A stretch of DNA of 64,000 bases, from IMG/VR virus record IMGVR_UViG_3300043776_000080, positions 1-64,000 of that record; one strand, given 5' to 3'. Below are positions 1 to 8,092 of this stretch, in pieces (position 1 is the first letter of the stretch; every line of letters starts with the position of its first letter). This DNA is from a virus. Both the position numbers and the translations under genes were made by a program. The notes beneath the pieces were generated by a model. The model saw nothing but the letters and a program-made list of their open reading frames with translations. It was not told the DNA's origin and ran no database searches.

Positions 1-1
1 G

Positions 2-754
2 GCACAAGTCATCTACAACTTCAGTGATCTCAGCTCCACCGTCACAGTCACGGTCGGTTCTGCTGGGTTGAATGGCAGTGGAGGTTCGACCGCAACAGGC
101 ACGGGCGGCACGGCGGGCGGGAACACGTGGTTCGGATCCACAATCGCAGCCTATGGTGGTGGCGCCGGCGGTGGAACGATCCGGACTGCCATCGCCGGCG
201 GGGGTGGCGGCGGTACTGGCGGGGCTGGCGGTAACGGCGGCGCTGTTTCCACAACAGGGGGTGCCCCACAGACTGCGCTAGCTGTCGCTGGCGCGGGTGG
301 CCAAGGCGCCGGCTGTTCAGTCGGCAGCACTGGGTTTTCGGCTGAATACGGCGGCGGTGCCGGCGGTGGAGCACTGGCCGCCGGCGGCGCTGGTTTAGCT
401 GGCGGTGGAGCTATCTACGGTGCCGGCGGTGGTGGCGGCGGGGCCGGGATCACGACGCTAAATGCCAGCGCCGCGGGAGGCGCCGGTGGTGCCTCCGGGG
501 TTTACTCTGGCGGCACAGGCGGAGCTGGCGGCGGCAACGGTTTAGCCGGGTCCGCCGGGCCAAGCGGCAACAGCACACTCGCGGGGGCTGGCGGCGGCGG
601 CAGTGGCGTTCTTGGCAGCGGCAGCGGTGCAACCTGGACGGGTGGCGCCGGCGGCTGGCCGGGTGGTGGTGGTGGTGGCGGCGGCGCCGGAACAACAGTC
701 GGTGGAAATGGCGGCCTTGGCGCGAATGGCGGGGCCTGGATCTACTCCTTTTAA
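2..754 (+). CDS. Glycine-rich tail-fibre-like protein, 5' end outside window
   Basis: The frame is open from the window edge with no start in view, so the gene is partial. About 250 residues remain, mostly Gly with Ala, Ser and Thr in GGxGG runs, ending near WIYSF. A short beta-like stretch (YNFSDLSSTVTVTVG) opens it and recurs in the next gene. The C-terminal ~200 residues are almost the same as those of that neighbour, so the two are tandem paralogues. Polyglycine-rich domains of this type are known on phage fibre tips; a receptor-binding role is inferred. The stop lies 3 nt before the next ATG, which suggests translational coupling. Confidence 0.75.
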   Translation, partial: AQVIYNFSDLSSTVTVTVGSAGLNGSGGSTATGTGGTAGGNTWFGSTIAAYGGGAGGGTIRTAIAGGGGGGTGGAGGNGGAVSTTGGAPQTALAVAGAGGQGAGCSVGSTGFSAEYGGGAGGGALAAGGAGLAGGGAIYGAGGGGGGAGITTLNASAAGGAGGASGVYSGGTGGAGGGNGLAGSAGPSGNSTLAGAGGGGSGVLGSGSGATWTGGAGGWPGGGGGGGGAGTTVGGNGGLGANGGAWIYSF

Positions 755-757
755 GCT

Positions 758-2035
758 ATGGCGATTGACGAAACACAAAACTTTTCAAGAGTCACTGTTT
801 CCACAGGCTATAGTGCCGGCGCAACTAGCATCCAGCTTGTTTCTGGCAATGGTGCCCTGCTGCCGACAATCAACGCCACGGGCGGCTTCAACGCCGTTTG
901 GTGGGATGTGGCTGGATATTCCGATCCGAGCACAGATCCGAATGTCGAAATTATTCGCGTAAATTCCATTTCCACGGACACCATCAACGTCATCCGTGCG
1001 CAAGAAAATACAGTCGCTACGAACAAGAACACGGCCGGTGGCAGCTATCAAATGGTTGCCGGCGTCACAGCGAAGTTCCTAAACACCGACATGCGGCCGC
1101 ACGTGGACGTGCAGGTCTTCGGCTCGGCGGGGGGCGCCGGAGCTTTCACGTGGACCAAACCAACCGCTGGATCCTTTAATGCTTGCAAGGTCATCTTAAT
1201 TGGCGCAGGTGGTGGCGGTGGTGGTGGATCTGGACAGTCCACCGGCAGCAGCCGCGCTGGCGGAACAGGCGGTGGTGGTGGCACTTATGCGAGTGCCGTT
1301 TACAATTTAGCCGACCTGGCGTCGACCATTACAGTAACGGTCGGATCGGCCGGCCTCGTTGGGGCTCCTGGAGTTAACGCCGCGGGTGGTACTGGCACGG
1401 CTGGCGGTAACACGTGGTTCGGTTCAACACTGGCAGCCTATGGTGGTGGCGCCGGTGTCGGCGGCCGCGCTGCGAATGTCTGCGGAGGCGCCGGTGGGGG
1501 GACCGGCGGCGCCGGCCTCAATGGTAGTACAACCAGCAGCACAGGAGGTAGTCCGCAGACGGTTGCCGCTGCTTATGGCTTTGCTGGCAAGGGTGCCGGC
1601 TGTGCTGCTGGCTCATCTGGCTTGTCGGCCGAGTATGGCGGCGGAGCGGGCGGTGGAGCACTGGCCGCCGGCGGCGCTGGTTTAGCTGGCGGTGGAGCTA
1701 TCTACGGTGCCGGCGGTGGTGGTGGCGGGGCCGGTGGCACAACGTCAAATACAAATGCTGCCGGGGCTGCTGGCGGTGCCTCCGGGACTTACTCTGGCGG
1801 CACAGGCGGAGCTGGCGGCGGCAACGGTTTAGCCGGGTCCGCCGGGCCAAGCGGCAACAGCACACTCGCGGGGGCTGGCGGCGGCGGCGGCGGTTTTTTT
1901 GGGAGTGGCAATGGGGTGAATGGCGGCGCCGGCGGCTGGCCGGGTGGTGGTGGTGGTGGCGGCGGCGCCGGGACAACCACGGGCGGGAGCGGCGGACCGG
2001 GCGCAAATGGCGCGGCTTGGGTGTACACTTTCTAA
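758..2035 (+). CDS. Glycine-rich tail-fibre-like protein (complete paralogue)
   Basis: 425 residues. Residues 1-115 form an ordinary mixed domain (MAIDETQNFSRVTV..., a virion attachment candidate). A WTKPTAGSF turn follows, then about 280 residues of Gly-rich sequence. The C-terminal part matches the preceding partial gene nearly word for word, with swaps only in short variable patches. This fits a fibre whose N-terminus docks on the particle and whose glycine-rich tip varies. No strong Shine-Dalgarno is visible, so translation probably couples to the upstream stop. Function is inferred from composition and position. Confidence 0.75.
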   Translation: MAIDETQNFSRVTVSTGYSAGATSIQLVSGNGALLPTINATGGFNAVWWDVAGYSDPSTDPNVEIIRVNSISTDTINVIRAQENTVATNKNTAGGSYQMVAGVTAKFLNTDMRPHVDVQVFGSAGGAGAFTWTKPTAGSFNACKVILIGAGGGGGGGSGQSTGSSRAGGTGGGGGTYASAVYNLADLASTITVTVGSAGLVGAPGVNAAGGTGTAGGNTWFGSTLAAYGGGAGVGGRAANVCGGAGGGTGGAGLNGSTTSSTGGSPQTVAAAYGFAGKGAGCAAGSSGLSAEYGGGAGGGALAAGGAGLAGGGAIYGAGGGGGGAGGTTSNTNAAGAAGGASGTYSGGTGGAGGGNGLAGSAGPSGNSTLAGAGGGGGGFFGSGNGVNGGAGGWPGGGGGGGGAGTTTGGSGGPGANGAAWVYTF

Positions 2036-2051
2036 GGAGGCGCATTAAACT

Positions 2052-2174
2052 ATGATGTTCGGTGGAGTTGAAACTGCGGTCCTGGAATTTGGTGGCGCGA
2101 TCGCCGCAACGGTGACACCCGTAGTGGTCACAGCAGCCCAGCAGCAATTGCCTATGATGGGCGTCGGCAATTAG
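2052..2174 (+). CDS. Small 40-residue protein after the fibre genes
   Basis: A strong Shine-Dalgarno (AAGGAGG, 2035-2041) precedes the ATG ATG start. The product is hydrophobic and Val/Ala rich (MMFGGVETAVLEFGG..., ending MMGVGN). I do not recognise it. Its position directly behind the two fibre genes, with its own good ribosome site, argues that it is real. It could be a fibre-associated peptide or a small membrane peptide. Confidence 0.55.
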   Translation: MMFGGVETAVLEFGGAIAATVTPVVVTAAQQQLPMMGVGN

Positions 2175-2176
2175 CG

Positions 2177-2182
2177 TATACT
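2177..2182 (+). promoter_or_regulatory. -10-like element TATACT, leaderless layout
   Basis: TATACT ends 7 nt before the ATG at 2190, and no Shine-Dalgarno lies between them. A transcript starting 6-7 nt past the hexamer would begin at the start codon. The same layout recurs before several other genes in the window. No good -35 is visible. Confidence 0.45.
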
Positions 2183-2189
2183 TGTCAAC

Positions 2190-2612
2190 ATGAAAGTTGA
2201 CACGTTCACGCTTTTAACCTTTGCCACCCTAACACTAGGCTTTCTCCTCAATGTTGCCATCAACACACGGGCGCAAACCAATGTCCGGGCTGGTGACGTC
2301 ACCCGGTTCACCAACAAAAACGGTGTTACAACCGGCGTGCGTGTGACTGCCGGGGCACTCTCCTGCGACATCTCCGTCACCCAGCGCCCGACCATGGCTC
2401 CGCGCGCGGCCATGTACAGCCAAGTCACCGGAATCTGTGAGAAAGGGACCACACTCATCGGCACCTACACCGATGTGCTTCAGCCGGGCGTGAGTGTCTC
2501 CAAGACGCTCACATCGGGTTCCGACAGCCTTACGATTCAGTTCGATATCGGGACGCCGCTATTGGCTTGGAAGGCGACCGCCAACGGCAAGAGCGATAAC
2601 GGGACACTCTAA
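2190..2612 (+). CDS. Signal-anchored or secreted small protein
   Basis: 140 residues. Residues 1-28 are a hydrophobic signal or anchor segment (FTLLTFATLTLGFLLNVAI). The rest looks like a small beta-rich exported domain with two Cys (SCDISV, GICEKG) that could form a disulphide. It has no Shine-Dalgarno and appears to be read from a leaderless transcript. It is convergent with the next gene, with a palindromic element between them. No family recognised. Possible roles are envelope modification or superinfection exclusion. Confidence 0.65.
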   Translation: MKVDTFTLLTFATLTLGFLLNVAINTRAQTNVRAGDVTRFTNKNGVTTGVRVTAGALSCDISVTQRPTMAPRAAMYSQVTGICEKGTTLIGTYTDVLQPGVSVSKTLTSGSDSLTIQFDIGTPLLAWKATANGKSDNGTL

Positions 2613-2616
2613 AAAA

Positions 2617-2634
2617 CACTCCTATATAGGAGTG
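2617..2634. repeat. Palindromic boundary element, copy 1
   Basis: Perfect 18-bp palindrome CACTCCTATATAGGAGTG between two convergent stops (5 nt on either side). As RNA it would fold as a 7-bp stem with an AUAU loop. On the minus strand it is followed by six T, so this copy could also act as a terminator. Confidence 0.85.
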
Positions 2635-2638
2635 CCGG

Positions 2639-3928
2639 TCAGGATTGCTGCGGTGAGTTGGTCGTTATACAGGTGCCGACTTCTACTTCCACCCGGCGAA
2701 CTGCTGTTTGCCCTAGCGCTGTAGTTATCAGGTTCGTGATCGCGTAGTTGGTGCCAGAAATCCCCCCAGACACTCGCACTGACGCGGAATTCTGTGTATA
2801 TGTGCTTGATCCTAAGCCGATTCCGCCTGGGCCAAACCAGCTCGAATTGAGGATGTAATCCCCCGGCGCCAAGTAGGAAGCCCAACTGATCTGAATATCG
2901 ACAACGGATGCCGGGTTCTTCGGGGCAATCCGGAAGCACTGGATTGCTGCTTTCGATGGGGGCGATGCCGAGTTCGGATTGCAGGTCAGCACGTAAACCA
3001 ATGCAGATCGCAATTCAATACGGCCGGCGGCTGTGGCGATCGCGCCACGGAGGGCATAGATCTGTCCGGCTATGCCGCCGCTCACAAACACGGTGGTTGT
3101 GGTCGCGGTGAAACTCGAGCTAAGAATCGTCAACCCAGAATCGGCCGCCCAAGATGCAGAAACGATCGTATCGCTCCCGATCAGCCAGTTGCCCCAGACT
3201 TCCGAGAAGTCGATGATGTCTTGTGGCGCCTTCTGGAAAATGATCTCGCATTGGAATCCGGAGCCCAATGTCGATGGTGGCGGTATGCTGGGCGGCAGCA
3301 CAGGCTGTGGCGCAATTGGTGGTAGTGGTGGTGGAACGATATGCGAGAGCTGGCAACCATTCCATTCGGCAGCGCAGCGCGGGATAGCTTCCGCTCCAAG
3401 CATGAAACTAAAACCCTGCAGGCACGAGCCAGGCGCAAAGGCGCCATCCATGAAGCTCTCTGTGAGCAAGCATGAACCAGGCGACATCACGCCGTCGAAC
3501 GGAGCGTTCGAGCCGGCGACGTTCGCGCCTACGGCGCACGGGTTGCTCATTGTCCCGGAATTCATCGGCTGCCAGGAGAAATCCGAGAATCCCGCCACTG
3601 GCCATGGGAACGGATTCATCGGCTGCCAGGTATTCGCATTCGCCGTATTCGCCGGAAGCTCATATTGATCTTCCAGGATAGGAGCATTTTCGGTGGTTTT
3701 GTCCAGCGCATGGATGTCCTGGAAGCTGATTGCTAGGACACCCGAAGACTGCTGCACGCATTCGTCAAAGCCGATACCTTGTTCACCGACCGCAACGGCG
3801 CCAAGTAAGGAAGCGCCACCGGCGGCTGTTTTACCGCCCGCGGTGAATTGTAAACTCTCCGGGATCTGGATCCAGGTAGTGGCGTTCCCGACGTTGCGCG
3901 GGGTGACGAAATTGATGATGAAAGCCAT
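2639..3928 (-). CDS. Virion protein with two Ig-like domains (fibre/adaptor-like)
   Basis: 429 residues. Residues 1-90 form an N-terminal beta domain. Residues ~95-200 contain short near-repeats (TWQPMNPF / SWQPMNSG; SPGSCLL / APGSCLQ). A proline-rich hinge (VPPPLPPIAPQPVLPP) is followed by two tandem Ig-like modules (about 235-330 and 335-425) with the pattern DxIxxSSW...FVSGGIxGxxYxxxNxITT. The same module ends the 759-residue protein at 8093-10372. Such modules are common on phage tails and fibres. It is the last gene of a long leftward virion operon. Confidence 0.7.
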   Translation of the reverse strand: MAFIINFVTPRNVGNATTWIQIPESLQFTAGGKTAAGGASLLGAVAVGEQGIGFDECVQQSSGVLAISFQDIHALDKTTENAPILEDQYELPANTANANTWQPMNPFPWPVAGFSDFSWQPMNSGTMSNPCAVGANVAGSNAPFDGVMSPGSCLLTESFMDGAFAPGSCLQGFSFMLGAEAIPRCAAEWNGCQLSHIVPPPLPPIAPQPVLPPSIPPPSTLGSGFQCEIIFQKAPQDIIDFSEVWGNWLIGSDTIVSASWAADSGLTILSSSFTATTTTVFVSGGIAGQIYALRGAIATAAGRIELRSALVYVLTCNPNSASPPSKAAIQCFRIAPKNPASVVDIQISWASYLAPGDYILNSSWFGPGGIGLGSSTYTQNSASVRVSGGISGTNYAITNLITTALGQTAVRRVEVEVGTCITTNSPQQS

Positions 3929-5599
3929 CTACTGATACACGATCCAAAGGCTACCCTGCAAGATGAGCGGCAGAGGGAAGGTCTGTCCCTGGTCATTACA
4001 GTACGCCGAAAAGTTATGCGCGTCGACAGCCGATTGCTGATCTGTCATGAAAGCGCCGGTGATCAACGCGGCATCCCAGAGCTGGCCAAGAACTTGCGCG
4101 TGGCTGCTCGTGCCATCCAAGCCGGCGGCTAACAGCGGTTCCATCAGAACGGCACAGCCGTTGCTGTAACGCAGGGGCTGACCCGGTATGCCGGGGTAGA
4201 TAAAGCGTGGGGCAGCCGGATCCCCCTGGTTGAGTTGGTTATAGCTGGCACCATTGACGCAGATGAATTGCGCGTTCGAATCCGATCGCAGCGAGTTCCG
4301 GAGATTATAATTGCTGTTCGACCCAAAACCCCAGAGGCAGCGGGCGATGTGGTTCGCGGCGGCGACCAGCCCAGTGTTCGCGACGTACTGGATACCGGTG
4401 CCAACCGCGCCGTTCAGAACGAAATGCGTCGTGTCGACAACTGTGATTTGCCAACTGCCATTGATGCTATGAGCTGGCCCGATAATCGTTCCCCCTAAAC
4501 CAGACACCCCAAGCGTGTTGTCGAGGGTGAACCCCGGTGTCCCGGACAACGCATTGAACGGAATCACATTGTGAATTTTGAAGGTTCCATCCGTTGCAGC
4601 CCCACTTCCTGTTAATTGAATCACATCACCATTCTGGAAATCCGATGCCGCTTGCAAAAAGGTGTTCCCGAGTGCGCTAGGCAACGAACTGACATTCGAT
4701 CCGCTGACCCCCATCGTTTCCCGTGCTTCGAAAATCTGGATGATCGGGCCAGTCCCGTTTGGCCCATTGACTAGGCCATGAGGGCTCGCCGTCTGGCAGG
4801 TGACGCTTCCGTTCAGCGGAGCAACCACGCTCGAAATGAGCAGCGGTGCGGTGATCGAATAGAGGTACGGCGTGCCACCGCTTGCCGATGTGAAGGCGTT
4901 CGCACTGCCGTTCTGGTAGAGAAAGAACTGGTACGGATCCGCGGTAACTGTGTAAGCGACATTCTGCACGTTGATTTGAATTGGCTGGCTGATGACGTCT
5001 TCGAGCACGGAGGAAATATAGATGTCAGCGACGATTCCAACGCCGAAGATGAAGTCACAGACCGCCTGAACTTTGATCTGCAGCCCCTCTGGCGTTATTG
5101 CCGAGACCATCTCCCAGCCGCCACCGAAGGTGACGCCAGATTGCCAGGTCCCGAAATTCGCGCTCTGTAATGTGCAGGCTTGGTTGTTTCCGACCGTGCC
5201 ATCGTGCTGAGCCACAATGTACAGATAGGATGGCGCGCGCGCGTCGGTCTGTGCTGGCACCTGCCCGCCGAAGGGCGAGTAGAATAGAGGGTCACAGGCA
5301 TTGATTTGCAGACTCCAATTGAAGATCGAGCCCGATGCGCTTGGCTCGATCTGCACAGTTGGACAACCGATTGCCGTATTCAAAAAGAGATAGTTTGTCG
5401 CACCGATTCCGCGGATCTCCCCGTTGAATGGATTCTCCAAAAATGGCTCATTCGTGAAGGTATTCTGCGCACGAAAACGATTCTTAACGAGCGTCCAACC
5501 GCCAGCAGTGAGACCGTTTTTGATGCCATCGAGAATAGAATTGACGCTCGCTCCGGAGAAAGTCGTGGTTTGCACGGAGCCCGTATACTGGATAGCCAT
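3929..5599 (-). CDS. Tail-fibre-like paralogue A
   Basis: 556 residues, starting MAIQYTGSVQTTTFSGASVN. It shares an N-terminus (xIQYxG...SILDGIKxxLxxAGW), a PYQFFLYQ block and a C-terminal GQLWDAALITGAF...HNFSAY block with the next two genes upstream in the operon. The middle (~250-390) holds repeated beta segments. The three are tandem paralogues that differ in the central part, as expected for fibre or baseplate-attached proteins. The stop abuts the start of the downstream gene. The exact role is inferred. Confidence 0.7.
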   Translation of the reverse strand: MAIQYTGSVQTTTFSGASVNSILDGIKNGLTAGGWTLVKNRFRAQNTFTNEPFLENPFNGEIRGIGATNYLFLNTAIGCPTVQIEPSASGSIFNWSLQINACDPLFYSPFGGQVPAQTDARAPSYLYIVAQHDGTVGNNQACTLQSANFGTWQSGVTFGGGWEMVSAITPEGLQIKVQAVCDFIFGVGIVADIYISSVLEDVISQPIQINVQNVAYTVTADPYQFFLYQNGSANAFTSASGGTPYLYSITAPLLISSVVAPLNGSVTCQTASPHGLVNGPNGTGPIIQIFEARETMGVSGSNVSSLPSALGNTFLQAASDFQNGDVIQLTGSGAATDGTFKIHNVIPFNALSGTPGFTLDNTLGVSGLGGTIIGPAHSINGSWQITVVDTTHFVLNGAVGTGIQYVANTGLVAAANHIARCLWGFGSNSNYNLRNSLRSDSNAQFICVNGASYNQLNQGDPAAPRFIYPGIPGQPLRYSNGCAVLMEPLLAAGLDGTSSHAQVLGQLWDAALITGAFMTDQQSAVDAHNFSAYCNDQGQTFPLPLILQGSLWIVYQ

Positions 5600-5605
5600 T
5601 GCACC

Positions 5606-7252
5606 TCACGAAATTGCCAAGAAAAAGCCGCCCTGGAAGTGTGTGGAGTCGCCAACTTGCGAGCTGTACAAGTGGTAGTTATGGTTGTCAAAGCTGGTTT
5701 CAATGTCCAGCGTGTAGATCGTCGTCACCAGAGCTGAGTCCCAGAGCTGTCCGAAGACCATTGGCGGCGAGCCAGCCCCATTCGCGCCGGCGGCAATGAG
5801 CGGCTCGATCACTGCTGCGCATCCGTTAGAGAAATTCAAGGGCTTGCCAGGCAATCCCGGCATCACTAAACGCGGATTGGCCTGATCGATATTCGTCAGC
5901 GCTTCGTAACTCGCCGAGTTCAGCGCCATGAATTGCGCATTGCCGGCGGAGTACAGGCCCGTGCGGAAGTTGGCGCCAGAAGACCCGACTGACCAGATAG
6001 CGCGGTTCAGTGTGCCTGGCGCAGCCACCAATCCGACGCCGTAATACGGCTGCGAGCCGGCGCCCACAGAACCATTCAATGTGAAGTTGAAGTTGTCGAT
6101 CACCGTGACGGTCCAGGTACCGTTCACAGAATGTTTCGGCCCGTAGCAGAAGCCGGTTGCCGTCCCGATATTCGGCGTGGAGTTGTCGAGCGAGAATGAG
6201 GTGCTACTGACGTTGCTGATGGTGTAGATTCCGTCGACTACAGCGTCGCCGGTGCTAATTCGTACTGTGTCTCCGGTCCGGAACGTGTTATTGCCGCTGA
6301 CGAGAATGTTCCCGGTTTGTAAGCCGCTTGGCTGGCGCCCCATCGATCCGATGGTCATCTTTTCGAGCGCTTCCGTAATCGAAATGGTTTGGCCGGTCGA
6401 TAAGCCGTGTGCGTTGAGCGTTGTACACTGGACTGGCGTTGCCGAAGTAGCGGCCGTGATCGGATTTGGGACAAGAAAGCTCTGCAAATAAGGAACGCCG
6501 CCAGACACGGCCGTACCGTTCGTGGTTGACTCGCTGGCGAAAATGAACAGTTGGTACGGCCCGCAGATGATCCGATAGGTCAAAACCGGGTTAACAGTGA
6601 TCGAATAAACCGCGCTGGTGGTGTCCTCTAGCACTGTTGTGACGTACAGATTCGCTTGGAGCCCCGCTGATGGGTTGAACTCTCCGACCAGGCGCACGCG
6701 CAGCTTCAAGCCTTCTCCAGTCTGTTGCGATTCCAACTCCCAACCACCCTCGGTGGTAATCCCCACGCCGGTAGATGCAGCAGGAGTCACGAACCAGCTC
6801 CCTAAATTAGCGCTGTCCACGCCTAGCGTGATGTTGTTGTAGGCTGTCGTACTGCTGCCGGCTACGATTTGGACTCCATTCCATGCTTGCGGGAGATCGA
6901 ATGTACCAGCCTGAATGCAGTTGAAAATGGGGTCATTGTTTTGAATTGCGCTCCCGAGATTTGAGAAACAGGTTTGTGCGGAAGCGCCGGAGCCTGCGAA
7001 CACCGGGAAGGATCCGTCCGTGAAAGGTGTGGACGTGTAGAACTTGTAGACGGTTTGGCCGATCTCAACCCATTCGCCATTAGCAGGGATTCCGTTGAAC
7101 GGATAATTCAGAAACGTCGCGCCAGCGCGATGCCGGTTGTACAGCGTCCAACCTGCGGCAAGCAGCGCGGTCTTGATTCCGTCGAGAATACTTTGCACCG
7201 ACTGCCCGGTGAAGCTGTCGTTGATCACGGTGCCCGAATATTGGATCGACAA
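5606..7252 (-). CDS. Tail-fibre-like paralogue B
   Basis: 548 residues, the closest relative of the 3929-5599 product. Shared features are an MSIQYSGTV start, SILDGIKTALLAAGWTLYNRHRAG, GPYQLFIF, and FGQLWDSALVTTIY...DNHNYHLYSSQ at the C-terminus. The central region carries HGLSTGQTISITEALEKM and a NGTWTVTVIDNFNFTLNGSVG segment with counterparts in paralogue A. It lies in the same operon with 6-9 nt gaps. A virion-surface role is inferred. Confidence 0.7.
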   Translation of the reverse strand: MSIQYSGTVINDSFTGQSVQSILDGIKTALLAAGWTLYNRHRAGATFLNYPFNGIPANGEWVEIGQTVYKFYTSTPFTDGSFPVFAGSGASAQTCFSNLGSAIQNNDPIFNCIQAGTFDLPQAWNGVQIVAGSSTTAYNNITLGVDSANLGSWFVTPAASTGVGITTEGGWELESQQTGEGLKLRVRLVGEFNPSAGLQANLYVTTVLEDTTSAVYSITVNPVLTYRIICGPYQLFIFASESTTNGTAVSGGVPYLQSFLVPNPITAATSATPVQCTTLNAHGLSTGQTISITEALEKMTIGSMGRQPSGLQTGNILVSGNNTFRTGDTVRISTGDAVVDGIYTISNVSSTSFSLDNSTPNIGTATGFCYGPKHSVNGTWTVTVIDNFNFTLNGSVGAGSQPYYGVGLVAAPGTLNRAIWSVGSSGANFRTGLYSAGNAQFMALNSASYEALTNIDQANPRLVMPGLPGKPLNFSNGCAAVIEPLIAAGANGAGSPPMVFGQLWDSALVTTIYTLDIETSFDNHNYHLYSSQVGDSTHFQGGFFLAIS

Positions 7253-7261
7253 AAAAACCTC

Positions 7262-8056
7262 CTATGTAGTCGCGACAAACAGGCTGCCGTTGGCGTTGTT
7301 GTCGGTGATGTTGGTGTAATTGTGGCTGTTGAAATTTGTCTGCAGATCGAGCTGGTAGGATTGCATCACCAGCGCGGCATCCCACAATTCGCCGACGATC
7401 ACCGGAAGCGCGTTGTTACTGGTTCCGTAGCCCAACATCGGCTCACAGATGATCGCGGCATTATTAAACCAGAGACCTGCCAGACCCAGCGTAGTCGCAT
7501 TGCTTTGGACGCCGAAGAGCTGTGGACTACCCTGCCCGGACCCGCTGCCGACATTGGCGTTGAACTGATAGTCAGTATCCGAAGAATTCGGCGCGAGGCT
7601 ATTCCGAAACGTCGCGTTGCCCGCACCGTCGCCGATTGACCAGATGGCTGTGGTTGTGCCGGCCTGTAGGAATGCCGGGATCCATGGAACCCCGCCCATA
7701 ATGGCGCCGCTCGATGGCGTCGACACGTTCGGCAAATACAGAAAGAACTGGTAAGGATCGGCGAGGATCTGGTACCGTTTGTTGGCGGCCGGCGTGGAGG
7801 TGTGGATGACGCCGAGCTGTGTCAAGGCCACGTTGCAGAACTGGATCGTGACGCTGGTGCCGTTGTCGAGCAGCTTGATCGAGCACTGCAGTGATTGCGG
7901 GGTCAATGCGCAGGTCAGCGTGTAACCCCCGGCCACTACCGAGGAGCTCCAGCCAGCGTTCGAGAGGTTCGTGTTGATGCCGTTTTTGAGATCGGCGATG
8001 GTATCGCCCAGGAAGTTGTTGTAAACGATCGGACCGCCACTGTACTGGATCGCCAT
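7262..8056 (-). CDS. Tail-fibre-like paralogue C (short)
   Basis: 264 residues. It has the N-terminal and C-terminal blocks of paralogues A and B (MAIQYSGGPIVYNNF, DPYQFFLYLPN, GELWDAALVMQSYQ...SHNYTN) but lacks their ~280-residue central insertion. It may be the ancestral core, with A and B carrying an extra module. It is the first gene of this sub-operon. A TTGAC-type promoter motif lies just upstream. Confidence 0.7.
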   Translation of the reverse strand: MAIQYSGGPIVYNNFLGDTIADLKNGINTNLSNAGWSSSVVAGGYTLTCALTPQSLQCSIKLLDNGTSVTIQFCNVALTQLGVIHTSTPAANKRYQILADPYQFFLYLPNVSTPSSGAIMGGVPWIPAFLQAGTTTAIWSIGDGAGNATFRNSLAPNSSDTDYQFNANVGSGSGQGSPQLFGVQSNATTLGLAGLWFNNAAIICEPMLGYGTSNNALPVIVGELWDAALVMQSYQLDLQTNFNSHNYTNITDNNANGSLFVATT

Positions 8057-8066
8057 ACTAACCCCA

Positions 8067-8091
8067 ATCCTACGCGAAGATTTCGGTCAAC
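8067..8091 (-). promoter_or_regulatory. TTGACC-12-TAGGAT promoter-like motif
   Basis: On the minus strand TTGACC is followed, after exactly 12 nt beginning GAAAT, by TAGGAT, 10 nt before the ATG at 8056. Two other virion genes (starts 12228 and 26008) have the same 12-nt arrangement, with TTGACA and GAAATT. The spacing is too short for sigma-70, so this may be a phage-specific late promoter. Confidence 0.4.
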
Positions 8092-8092
8092 A

